From: Candidatus Puniceispirillum marinum IMCC1322
GTDB lineage: Bacteria > Pseudomonadota > Alphaproteobacteria > Puniceispirillales > Puniceispirillaceae
Direction: 5' to 3'
Assembly: GCF_000024465.1 (NCBI RefSeq)
Contig: NC_014010.1
Coordinates: 682,001 to 746,000 of the forward strand
DNA length: 64,000 nucleotides
Under the pieces are notes generated by a model that was given only the letters and a program-made list of their open reading frames with translations, searched no databases and was not told the DNA's origin. The first letter of the stretch is position 1. Every line of letters begins with the position of its first letter. A program made the translations under genes and the position numbers. Below, in pieces: positions 1 through 7,683 of this stretch.

Positions 1-105
1 CGTGGACCGCGTGATGATGACCGCCGCGACGATCGCCCTAGAAGTGACGACAAACCCGAAGCATCTGCTGACAGTGCCGTAGTTGCCGAGAAAGAGGAGG
101 CATAA
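1..105 (+). CDS. rpsF: 30S ribosomal protein S6, C-terminal tail (partial)
   Basis: The window opens inside a reading frame whose last 34 codons encode a strongly charged tail rich in Asp and Arg, then Glu and Ala, ending in TAA. The folded S6 domain lies upstream of the window, so the identification rests on position: the frame stops directly before rpsR, and rpsF-rpsR-rplI is the standard bacterial order. Alphaproteobacterial S6 proteins often carry such low-complexity charged extensions (family knowledge). The TAA abuts the rpsR ATG with no spacer, which suggests translational coupling. An AAAGAGGAGG stretch inside the last codons doubles as the Shine-Dalgarno sequence of rpsR. Confidence 0.8.
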   Translation, partial: RGPRDDDRRDDRPRSDDKPEASADSAVVAEKEEA

Positions 106-360
106 ATGACTCAGCTAGAAATCAAACGCGAAGCCCTTCGCAAGCCATTTAATCGCCGCCGCAAGTCTTGTCCATTTTCTGGCGCAAACGCGCCAAAGAT
201 CGACTATAAAGACACCAAGCTTCTGGCACGCTACACGTCAGAGCGCGGTAAAATCATTCCTTCACGTATTTCGGCTGTATCTGCGAAAAAGCAGCGTGAA
301 CTGGCAACCGCAATTAAGCGTTCGCGCTTTTTGGCGCTTATGCCTTACGTCATGTCATAG
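106..360 (+). CDS. rpsR: 30S ribosomal protein S18
   Basis: S18 is a small primary rRNA-binding protein of the 30S platform that pairs with S6. The 84-residue product has the family's usual length and core: a basic N-terminus, the segment around [20 protein letters not shown] (residues ~29-48), [20 protein letters not shown] (residues ~51-70) and a final [10 protein letters not shown]. The ATG follows the upstream TAA directly and has a GAGGAGG Shine-Dalgarno about 5 nt away. rplI follows after 30 nt with its own ribosome-binding site (AGGAGA), so the three ribosomal genes are almost certainly one transcript. Nothing about the protein is unusual. Confidence 0.97.
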   Translation: MTQLEIKREALRKPFNRRRKSCPFSGANAPKIDYKDTKLLARYTSERGKIIPSRISAVSAKKQRELATAIKRSRFLALMPYVMS

Positions 361-390
361 AAACAGCCATTCGATTTTAGGAGATACGAT

Positions 391-1047
391 ATGCAACTCA
401 TTTTGCTAGAACGCGTGGAAAAACTTGGACAGATGGGTGATCTCGTCACCGTCAAGCCAGGCTATGCACGCAACTTTCTGTTGCCACAGGGCAAAGCGCT
501 ACGTGCCAACAAATCCAACCGCGAACGGTTTGAAACCGAACGCGCCCAGCGTGAAGCTGATAACCTTTCCCGCCGTAGTGAAGCCGAGACCGAAGCTGGT
601 AAAATGGCTGGTCTGGCTGTCAATATGGTACGAGCAGCCTCAGAAATGGGTCAGTTATTTGGTTCGGTGACATCGCGTGATATTGCCGAAGCTGTTAGCG
701 AAGCTGGTTTTACCATTACCCGTTCACAGGTTGTTATGGACAAGTCGATTAAAACCCTTGGCCTGACCGACACGCGCATCCGGCTTCATCCAGAAGTGCA
801 TGTTGACATCATCGTCAATATTGCGCGCTCACTTGAAGAAGCCGAAACCCAGCTGAAAACAGGTGTTGCCGTTACCGGTGGTGTTCAGGATATTGACGAT
901 GAAGACGACAATATCAATGTTGCGGTTGCTGCTGTTGAAGCTGTTGAAGAAGCCGCGTCAGCCGAAGTTGAGACTGCCGAAGTTGAGGCCGAAAGTGCTG
1001 AAGCAGACGCATCTACAGACACAGACGAGTCATCTAAAGACGCTTAA
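391..1047 (+). CDS. rplI: 50S ribosomal protein L9 with long acidic C-terminal extension
   Basis: L9 binds 23S rRNA at the base of the L1 stalk and helps keep the reading frame. The N-terminal rRNA-binding domain is clear (residues 1-~45: LILLERVEKLGQMGDLVTVK followed by PGYARNFLLPQGKA), joined by a long charged helix to a C-terminal domain ending near residue 150. The protein has 218 residues against about 150 in the family. The extra ~60 are almost only Glu, Asp, Ala, Val, Ser and Thr, in AEVE/AEVEA-like units. The same operon's S6 also has a charged tail. The ATG has AGGAGA 6 nt upstream, and a strong intrinsic terminator follows the stop. Confidence 0.96.
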   Translation: MQLILLERVEKLGQMGDLVTVKPGYARNFLLPQGKALRANKSNRERFETERAQREADNLSRRSEAETEAGKMAGLAVNMVRAASEMGQLFGSVTSRDIAEAVSEAGFTITRSQVVMDKSIKTLGLTDTRIRLHPEVHVDIIVNIARSLEEAETQLKTGVAVTGGVQDIDDEDDNINVAVAAVEAVEEAASAEVETAEVEAESAEADASTDTDESSKDA

Positions 1048-1068
1048 AACTACATTTTAATGCACATC

Positions 1069-1097
1069 AAAGCCGGAGCCTGTCTCCGGCTTTTTTC
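1069..1097 (+). terminator. Intrinsic terminator after rplI
   Basis: A perfect 9-bp stem (AAGCCGGAG at 1070-1078, CTCCGGCTT at 1084-1092) closes a 5-nt loop and runs into a T-tract ending at 1096. It starts 22 nt after the rplI stop codon and separates the ribosomal protein operon from dnaB. Confidence 0.92.
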
Positions 1098-1117
1098 TGT
1101 TCTGCCGCGCCCAAAAA

Positions 1118-1159
1118 CTATCCACAGGCTAAGAGATGATTTTAAGGCACTTATCCCCA
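1118..1159 (+). promoter_or_regulatory. Two DnaA-box-like nonamers upstream of dnaB
   Basis: CTATCCACA (1118-1126) and TTATCCCCA (1151-1159) each differ by one base from the TTATNCACA DnaA box. They have the same orientation and lie 57-98 nt upstream of the dnaB start. They could tie dnaB expression to DnaA. Two near-matches can also arise by chance, and a related CTATCCACA occurs inside radA. Confidence 0.3.
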
Positions 1160-1215
1160 TCAAACTTAATCTTAACACCTCCTAATAACCAAAAAATTAG
1201 CCTACTATCTGGTTC

Positions 1216-2715
1216 ATGGCTGAAGAACAAACCAACATAAAACCCTTTCCAACTGGCGTATCTGGCACTGGCCCGACCCGGCAAATGCCACATAATTTGC
1301 CAGCCGAGCAAAATCTGCTTGGCGCGTTGTTGCTTGATAACAGTGTGATGGAGCGCATTGACGACCGTCTGCGCGCCGAACATTTTTACGATCCCCTTCA
1401 TGGGCGTATTTTCCAGACAATCATGCGGATGATCGAACGTGGGCAACTGGCGAATCCGGTAACGCTGAAAAGCTTTTTCACCGGCAGTGATGAATTCCCG
1501 GATTCGGACACCCAGAATTACCTTACAGATCTTGCCGATGGTGTTATCAGCATCAGTCAGGCACCCGATTATGCCCATACCATCCATGAGGCGCATCTGC
1601 GCCGTGAATTGATCCTGATCAGCGATCAGGTCATAACTGATGCAATCCAGCCTGAAGTCGATACCCCGGCATCAACCCAGATTGAAACGGCCGAAGCACA
1701 TTTGTTCCGTCTCGCTGAAAATGATACAGCCAGCACCGGATTACGCGGATTTGATACCATTGTCGCTGCCAGTGTTAATCAGGCAGATCTTGCGCGTAAG
1801 AATGATGGACATCTGTCAGGCTCCAGCACTGGTTTAACCGATCTGAATAATCTCTTGGGTGGTTTACAGCGGTCGGATCTGATCATTCTGGCTGGTCGTC
1901 CCGCAATGGGTAAAACCGCACTGGCAACGAATATCGCCTTTCATGCCGCAACAACGACAAAGACAGGTGAAGTCGCCAGTCCGGTTGCCTTTTTCTCACT
2001 GGAAATGGCCGCTGAACAGCTTGGCACACGTATCTTGAGCGAGCGCGCCAGGGTTGATTCGGAAAGTATCCGGCGCGGCAAACTGGATTCGCAGGAGTTT
2101 GACCAGCTGGTTGCCGCCAGTACCGCCATTTCATCAGCGCCATTCTATATTGATGATACGCCCGCCCTTTCTGTATCCCAGCTTGCCAGCCGTGCCCGTC
2201 GCCTGAAACGCACGTCTGGGCTTGGGGTTATCGTGGTTGACTATCTACAGCTTCTAACTGCCCAGCTTGGCGTTCGATCTGAAAACCGGGTGCAGGAAAT
2301 CTCCAATATCAGCCGTACATTAAAGGCAATAGCCAAAGAGCTTGATGTGCCTGTTCTGGCTTTGTCACAGTTATCACGTGCTGTTGAAATGCGTGAAGAC
2401 AAGCGCCCAAACCTGTCTGACTTGCGCGAGTCTGGATCGATTGAACAGGATGCCGATGTGGTGATGTTTGTCTATCGTGAGGAATATTATCTCAATAAAC
2501 GTGAACCTGAACAGAAAATGGAAGAGTCGGTTGATACCTTTAACATCCGCCATGCTGACTGGTTAAGCAAAATGCAAAGCGCCGAAAACAAGGCCGAAAT
2601 CATTGTTGCCAAGCAAAGACATGGTCCTACAGGTTCGGTGAATGTGCATTTCGAAAAGCGCTTTACCCATTTCACTGATCTGACCGAAAGCACCCATCTG
2701 CCTGAGGGTTTCTAA
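1216..2715 (+). CDS. dnaB: Replicative DNA helicase DnaB
   Basis: DnaB is the hexameric 5'-3' helicase that unwinds DNA ahead of the replisome and binds primase. The 499-residue product has the N-terminal helical domain (residues ~25-130, PHNLPAEQNLLGALLLDN), a linker, and the RecA-like C-terminal domain with Walker A GRPAMGKT (residues ~227-234), SLEM, the Walker B-like VVDYLQLL, SQLSRAVE, and a C-terminal RHGPTGSV loop. Length is normal and there is no intein. The ATG at 1216 has no evident Shine-Dalgarno. A TACTAT hexamer ends 7 nt before it, so a leaderless transcript is possible. alr follows after 2 nt and is probably co-transcribed. Confidence 0.97.
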   Translation: MAEEQTNIKPFPTGVSGTGPTRQMPHNLPAEQNLLGALLLDNSVMERIDDRLRAEHFYDPLHGRIFQTIMRMIERGQLANPVTLKSFFTGSDEFPDSDTQNYLTDLADGVISISQAPDYAHTIHEAHLRRELILISDQVITDAIQPEVDTPASTQIETAEAHLFRLAENDTASTGLRGFDTIVAASVNQADLARKNDGHLSGSSTGLTDLNNLLGGLQRSDLIILAGRPAMGKTALATNIAFHAATTTKTGEVASPVAFFSLEMAAEQLGTRILSERARVDSESIRRGKLDSQEFDQLVAASTAISSAPFYIDDTPALSVSQLASRARRLKRTSGLGVIVVDYLQLLTAQLGVRSENRVQEISNISRTLKAIAKELDVPVLALSQLSRAVEMREDKRPNLSDLRESGSIEQDADVVMFVYREEYYLNKREPEQKMEESVDTFNIRHADWLSKMQSAENKAEIIVAKQRHGPTGSVNVHFEKRFTHFTDLTESTHLPEGF

Positions 2716-2717
2716 AC

Positions 2718-3869
2718 ATGTCCACAGGTGATGAAAATGTGCTGGCGGCTTTTGGCGCGGCTGACAACCGCATTGACATTGATCTTGGCGCTATCGCCCA
2801 TAACTGGCTTTATCTTGACAGTTTATCCCCAAAAAGCACAATAACCGCCGCTATGGTTAAGGCAAATGGCTACGGTCTGGGCGCAAATCACGTTGGTGCA
2901 GCGCTCTATAAGGCTGGATGCCGCCAATTCTTTGTCGCCAATCTTGATGAAGCGGTGTCATTTCGTACCTATCTGGACAATATCAGCATATCCGACGCCC
3001 AGATCATGGTGCTACACGGATGCCACCGCGGTCAAGAACATGACATGCGCGCTTATCGACTGACACCTGTTTTGAATGATCTTGAGCAAGTGAGCCGCTG
3101 GCGCTTATATGCCCAGAATGCCAATGAGACCTATCCAGCTATGCTGCATCTGGATACTGGCATGACACGGCTTGGGTTTGATCCGGATCAGACTGACTGG
3201 CTGATTGAAAATAAACAGGCTTTGAACGGCCTTGAGATCACATATATCATGAGTCACCTGATTTCAGGAGAAATCAGCGACGACCCTGCCAATACTGCCC
3301 AGAAAACACGCTTTGACGAATATCGTAGCTTTTTTGGCGGTATCAAAGCCAGCCTTGCCAATAGTGGTGGCGTATTTCTGGGTAATGAATTTCACTATCA
3401 GATGACCCGACCTGGCATAGCCATTTATGGTGTTCATCCATGCGGTAAAGACCAAGCCATCACTGATTCAAACGGCTTAAAATCATGTATCACCTGGCAT
3501 GGACGCATTATTCAGGTGCGCACCGCCCCCGAAGGCGCAACGGTTGGTTATGGCGGCACGCATCGCCTATCTCGGCCGTCACGTATCGCAACCGTGGGTG
3601 TTGGTTATGCTGACGGCTATCAGCGCAATCTAAGCAACAAAGCTTTTGTAAATATTCTTGGACACCGTGCGCCAGTGATCGGCCGCATATCCATGGATAG
3701 CATCACGATTGATGTTACTGACATCCCACCCAATATCATGCTGAAAGCCGAAACCGCCGCGTTACTGAGCGATTTATACAGCATCGAAGATATGGCAAAT
3801 GATGCCAGCACAATTCCTTATGAAATACTGACAGGCATTAGCCGTCGTGCGATCAGACGCTATATTTAG
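2718..3869 (+). CDS. alr: Alanine racemase
   Basis: PLP-dependent interconversion of L- and D-alanine, supplying D-Ala for peptidoglycan. The PLP-binding lysine is visible in AAMVKANGYGLG (Lys48). The C-terminal half carries the GYADGYQR motif holding the catalytic tyrosine and the GRISMDSITIDVT strand typical of fold-III racemases. At 383 residues it has normal length. The ATG lies 2 nt behind the dnaB stop, with no room for an independent promoter. The dnaB-alr-radA neighbourhood is common in alphaproteobacteria. Confidence 0.95.
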   Translation: MSTGDENVLAAFGAADNRIDIDLGAIAHNWLYLDSLSPKSTITAAMVKANGYGLGANHVGAALYKAGCRQFFVANLDEAVSFRTYLDNISISDAQIMVLHGCHRGQEHDMRAYRLTPVLNDLEQVSRWRLYAQNANETYPAMLHLDTGMTRLGFDPDQTDWLIENKQALNGLEITYIMSHLISGEISDDPANTAQKTRFDEYRSFFGGIKASLANSGGVFLGNEFHYQMTRPGIAIYGVHPCGKDQAITDSNGLKSCITWHGRIIQVRTAPEGATVGYGGTHRLSRPSRIATVGVGYADGYQRNLSNKAFVNILGHRAPVIGRISMDSITIDVTDIPPNIMLKAETAALLSDLYSIEDMANDASTIPYEILTGISRRAIRRYI

Positions 3870-3954
3870 ATTACCTATAGCCAAAAAGTGCAAACATTGT
3901 CATAAATGTAACAGCTAAATATTCGGCGTAACGATCTATCAGGGTGACACATTT

Positions 3955-4731
3955 ATGACTGGCTTTGTGCGAAATATCGGTCGCGCCGTGCTGAATTTTT
4001 TGGCATCTCTTGGTCGCATAACGTTGTTCACCCTAGCTGCCATCCGCTGGACATTTTTTCCACCCTATTATTGGCAGCAATTATGGCGACAAACGCTTGA
4101 TATAGGGTACTATTCTTTACCTGTTGTTGGTTTGACAACGCTGTTTTCAGGCATGGTGCTCGCGCTTCAATCATATACTGGATTTGCACGCTTTTCTGCC
4201 GAAGATACGGTTGCAACTGTCGTGGTTCTATCTGTCACACGTGAGTTGGGCCCGGTCTTGGCTGGATTAATGGTTGCCGGACGGATCGGCGCGTCAATGG
4301 CCGCCGAAATTGGCACCATGCGCGTTACTGATCAGATTGATGCGCTCGACACGCTTTCCACCCGTCCTATGCAATATCTGGTTGCCCCTCGTATTATGGC
4401 AGGAACGTTATGCTTGCCATTTCTGGTTTTGATTGGCGATATTATTGGCGTGTTTGGCGGATATATCGTTGGGGTCTATAGGCTGGGCTTTAACCCATCG
4501 ATTTATCTATCGCGGACATTAGAATATCTGGAAGTTTCCGATATTACCCTTGGGTTGGTCAAAGCCGCCGTTTTCGGTTTTCTGATTGCCCTAATGGGTT
4601 GTTATCATGGCTATCATTCTGGGCGCGGCGCCGAAGGCGTTGGTCGCGCCACGACGAATGCGGTTGTGTCATCGTCAATCCTGATTTTGATCGCCAATTA
4701 TCTTGTTACAGCCCTGTATTTTGGAGTCTAG
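3955..4731 (+). CDS. mlaE: MlaE-family lipid ABC transporter permease
   Basis: Integral inner-membrane permease of the MlaE/YrbE family, which moves phospholipids or other lipids between the inner and outer membranes. The 258 residues form about five or six hydrophobic segments after an amphipathic N-terminal helix. The family signature around AAEIGTMRVTDQIDAL (residues ~115-130) is intact, and LGPVLAGLMVAGRIGASMAA precedes it. An AGGGTGA lies upstream of the ATG. The ATPase gene follows with no gap. No MCE substrate-binding protein (MlaD), MlaC or STAS protein (MlaB) is next to the pair, so its partners must be encoded elsewhere. The substrate is inferred from the family only. Confidence 0.9.
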   Translation: MTGFVRNIGRAVLNFLASLGRITLFTLAAIRWTFFPPYYWQQLWRQTLDIGYYSLPVVGLTTLFSGMVLALQSYTGFARFSAEDTVATVVVLSVTRELGPVLAGLMVAGRIGASMAAEIGTMRVTDQIDALDTLSTRPMQYLVAPRIMAGTLCLPFLVLIGDIIGVFGGYIVGVYRLGFNPSIYLSRTLEYLEVSDITLGLVKAAVFGFLIALMGCYHGYHSGRGAEGVGRATTNAVVSSSILILIANYLVTALYFGV

Positions 4732-5514
4732 ATGATGCCGACACCCAAAATCGAACTTGCAGGCGTTACCAAGTCATTTGACGGTAAACAGATTTTGCGC
4801 GGCATCGATATTTCAGTCGATGCCGAAGAATCGCTTTGTATCATTGGCACCTCGGGCTGTGGCAAATCAGTCTCTCTCAAATGTCTGCTGGGGCTAATTG
4901 TGGCAGATGGTGGGTCGATCAAGATTGATGGTCAGGAAATATTAGGCGCAAATCGTAAAAAGCTCGAAGCCGTAAGGCGGCGCTTTGGCATGACTTTTCA
5001 GTTTGGCGCGTTATTTGATTCCTTGCCGATATGGCAAAACGTAACCTTTCGTCTGGTTCAAAGTCAGAAAATGTCGCGCGATGAGGCTCGGCAAATCGCC
5101 AAACATACCATTACCCAACTTGGCCTTGCCCCTGATGTAATTGATCAATATCCGGCCGAATTATCTGGGGGTATGCAAAAACGCGTGGCGCTAGCTCGCG
5201 CCATTGCCGACAAGCCCGAAATTTTGCTTTTCGACGAACCCACATCCGGGCTTGATCCAATAACAGGCGGTGTGATTGATAGCCTGATTGTTGATGCTGT
5301 CAAACGCCTTGGCGCGACCGCTATTACCATCAGTCATGACATGGCATCTGTACGGCGAATTGCTGACAAGGTTGCGATGATCCATAATGGTGTCATTATC
5401 TGGTGCGGACCAGTGGCCAAAATGGATGATAGCGGCGTTCCCGAAGTGCATCAGTTTGTGCATGGCCTTGCTGAGGGCCCACTGACAAGACCCTCGCAAA
5501 AGGGACATAATTGA
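4732..5514 (+). CDS. mlaF: MlaF-family lipid ABC transporter ATP-binding protein
   Basis: ATPase that powers the preceding MlaE-type permease. The 260-residue protein has Walker A GTSGCGKS (residues ~39-46), a Q-loop (FQFGALFDSLPIWQN), the ABC signature LSGGMQKRVALARA (from ~residue 144), Walker B ILLFDEPTSGLDP (from ~164) and a switch histidine in TISHDM. Phe-Gly-Ala-Leu-Phe-Asp after the Q-loop is typical of MlaF. The gene starts directly behind the permease stop, at ATGATG, so the second ATG at 4735 is equally possible. Its TGA overlaps the radA ATG by one base, so the pair sits within the alr-radA transcript. Confidence 0.93.
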   Translation: MMPTPKIELAGVTKSFDGKQILRGIDISVDAEESLCIIGTSGCGKSVSLKCLLGLIVADGGSIKIDGQEILGANRKKLEAVRRRFGMTFQFGALFDSLPIWQNVTFRLVQSQKMSRDEARQIAKHTITQLGLAPDVIDQYPAELSGGMQKRVALARAIADKPEILLFDEPTSGLDPITGGVIDSLIVDAVKRLGATAITISHDMASVRRIADKVAMIHNGVIIWCGPVAKMDDSGVPEVHQFVHGLAEGPLTRPSQKGHN

Positions 5515-6884
5515 TGGCACGATCATCGGTCAGCTTTGTGTGCCAGCAATGCGGCGCGACATCACCAAAATGGTCAGGCCGTTGCGACGATTGTGGAGCT
5601 TGGAATACGCTTGCCGAAGAACGCAATGAAGCCCCTTCAGGGCCAGGCAAACGTAGTCAGGGTCGTCGCATATCGCTTGAAGCACTGGATCTTCCGCCCG
5701 ACACTAAACCATTACCGCGACATCTATCACATATTTCAGAATTTGATCGTGTATCCGGAGGTGGGCTCGTGCCTGGCTCGGCAACCTTGATTGGCGGTGA
5801 TCCCGGTATTGGCAAATCAACCTTGTTATTGCAACTTGTTTGCAAGCTGGCATCTGGTGGATTGAAAGCAGCCTATATTTCGGGAGAAGAATCAGCCGAT
5901 CAGGTGCGCATGCGCGCACGGCGTCTTGGGCTAAGCGATACCAATGTGCAATTAGCCACCGCCACCAATGCCAGTGATATCGCCGCGTCACTTGGTGGTG
6001 TTGATGGCCCCGATGTTATTGTCATAGACTCGATACAGACTATGTATCTGCCCACATTAGACTCGGCGCCAGGAACGGTCTCGCAGGTACGTGCGACAGC
6101 ACAGGAACTCATTCGGTCTGCAAAACAGCAAGGTGCTGCCTTGTTGATTGTTGGGCATGTGACCAAGGACGGAGCCATCGCTGGCCCCCGTGTGCTTGAA
6201 CATATGGTGGATTCAGTACTGTATTTTGAAGGTGATCGCTCGCATCATTTCCGCATTCTGCGCAGTGTTAAAAACCGGTTTGGTGCTACGGATGAAATTG
6301 GCGTCTTCGAAATGGTTGAAACCGGGCTTGCCGAAGTGCCCAACCCATCCGAACTATTTCTGGCTGACCGCCGTGACGAGGTCACTGGCGCGGTTGTTTT
6401 TGCCGGCATCGAGGGAAGCCGTCCACTTCTGGTTGAAATAGAAGCGCTTGTTGCCCCTTCATCTCTGGCCTCACCCAGACGGAACGTGGTGGGATGGGAC
6501 AGTAGCCGCCTTGCCATGCTAACAGCAGTTCTCGAAGCCCGATGCGGTGTTCCCTTGTCAGGCCGGGATATTTTTCTGAATGTAGCTGGTGGTATGAAAA
6601 TATCCGAAACAGCCGCAGATTTGGCGGTGGCCGCAGCTTTGATCTCGTCAGTAACCGGACGACCTGCGCCTAAACGCACTGTGTTTTTTGGCGAAGTCGC
6701 TTTATCAGCCGAATTACGTCAGGTGGCGCAGGCCGAATCACGGTTGAAAGAAGCGGCAAAGCTGGGTTTTGATAATGCAATCATGCCACGACCGCGTAAA
6801 AAACTATCCACATCGTCAAAAATATCTGTTGCTCAGCCATCTACATTATCTGACCTGATTGACATTATGGGGGGAATGACATGA
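5514..6884 (+). CDS. radA: DNA repair protein RadA
   Basis: RadA (Sms) is a RecA-like helicase-type ATPase that processes recombination intermediates by branch migration. Domains in order: a four-cysteine zinc finger (CQQCG and CDDCG within residues ~9-30), a RecA core with Walker A GGDPGIGKST (residues ~94-103), the RadA-specific KNRFG motif (~residue 253), and a Lon-protease-like C-terminal domain. The ATG at 5514 overlaps the upstream TGA. A TTG three bases earlier is possible but less likely. At 456 residues the length is normal. cvpA follows after 43 nt. Confidence 0.96.
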   Translation: MARSSVSFVCQQCGATSPKWSGRCDDCGAWNTLAEERNEAPSGPGKRSQGRRISLEALDLPPDTKPLPRHLSHISEFDRVSGGGLVPGSATLIGGDPGIGKSTLLLQLVCKLASGGLKAAYISGEESADQVRMRARRLGLSDTNVQLATATNASDIAASLGGVDGPDVIVIDSIQTMYLPTLDSAPGTVSQVRATAQELIRSAKQQGAALLIVGHVTKDGAIAGPRVLEHMVDSVLYFEGDRSHHFRILRSVKNRFGATDEIGVFEMVETGLAEVPNPSELFLADRRDEVTGAVVFAGIEGSRPLLVEIEALVAPSSLASPRRNVVGWDSSRLAMLTAVLEARCGVPLSGRDIFLNVAGGMKISETAADLAVAAALISSVTGRPAPKRTVFFGEVALSAELRQVAQAESRLKEAAKLGFDNAIMPRPRKKLSTSSKISVAQPSTLSDLIDIMGGMT

Positions 6885-6927
6885 TGTTAGTTACATTGTA
6901 TTACCTGCTGCCACTTTGGGCTCAAAA

Positions 6928-7587
6928 ATGATTGATTTTTCCGTCCTTAATTTAGTTGATTATGGCATAGTGATTGTCTTGGTCGTTTCGGCGCTGTTTT
7001 CAACCTTGCGCGGTATGACCCGCGAATTTCTTGGCATCGTTGGCTGGGTTATTTCGGTTTTTGTCGCCAAGCTAAGCGCCCCTGCCCTTGAACCTTTAAT
7101 AGCCGAGATCATCAATATTGAAGGGCTGTCGTCAGCCTTATCATGGGCATTACCATTTGCCATTACCGTCGTCGTATGGTTTGTGATTGCAAGCCTGATG
7201 TCACCAGGTCTGAAACGGGCGGGACTGGGCAGTCTTGATCGATGGCTTGGCGTTATTTTCGGGCTTGTAAGAGGCTATGTCATTGTCCTAATTGCCTATA
7301 TGACAGCAGTCGTCGCTCTTGATGGTGAAAGCAAACTTCCTGATATTGTGACCGAGGCTTATAGCACGCCATTTATGCGCCAAAGCGTCCACAGTCTGTC
7401 AGGCGTGATTCCCGAAGAAATGCGCGACAATCTGCTGGAAAATGTGCCTCTGGACGATGGCACAGGCGATAAAGAGCTTATTGACACTGACGAAGTCCCA
7501 ATTTCTGATGCCCCATTATCTGATATCAGTAAAACGGCAAGTGATAACCTCGATCTATTAGCTGACGAGGCTGAAAAGGTCGAATGA
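6928..7587 (+). CDS. cvpA: CvpA family membrane protein
   Basis: CvpA-family inner-membrane protein, named for colicin V production in E. coli and frequently encoded just before purF, as here. The 219-residue product has the family N-terminus (LNLVDYGIVIVLVVSALFST followed by LRGMTREFLGIVGW), four predicted membrane helices in residues ~10-135, and a hydrophilic acidic tail. I start it at the ATG at 6928 (MIDFSVLNLVDY). An in-frame TTG at 6916 would add four residues. The molecular function of the family is not established, and the link to purine synthesis is by context. Confidence 0.9.
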   Translation: MIDFSVLNLVDYGIVIVLVVSALFSTLRGMTREFLGIVGWVISVFVAKLSAPALEPLIAEIINIEGLSSALSWALPFAITVVVWFVIASLMSPGLKRAGLGSLDRWLGVIFGLVRGYVIVLIAYMTAVVALDGESKLPDIVTEAYSTPFMRQSVHSLSGVIPEEMRDNLLENVPLDDGTGDKELIDTDEVPISDAPLSDISKTASDNLDLLADEAEKVE

Positions 7588-7683
7588 GCATCTTATGCAC
7601 TATATCGGCTTCTTGACGACCAACGGCTTAAAGAGGATAACCTGACACACAATATGATTGCGCGTTATAACAGGGAAAATTGC

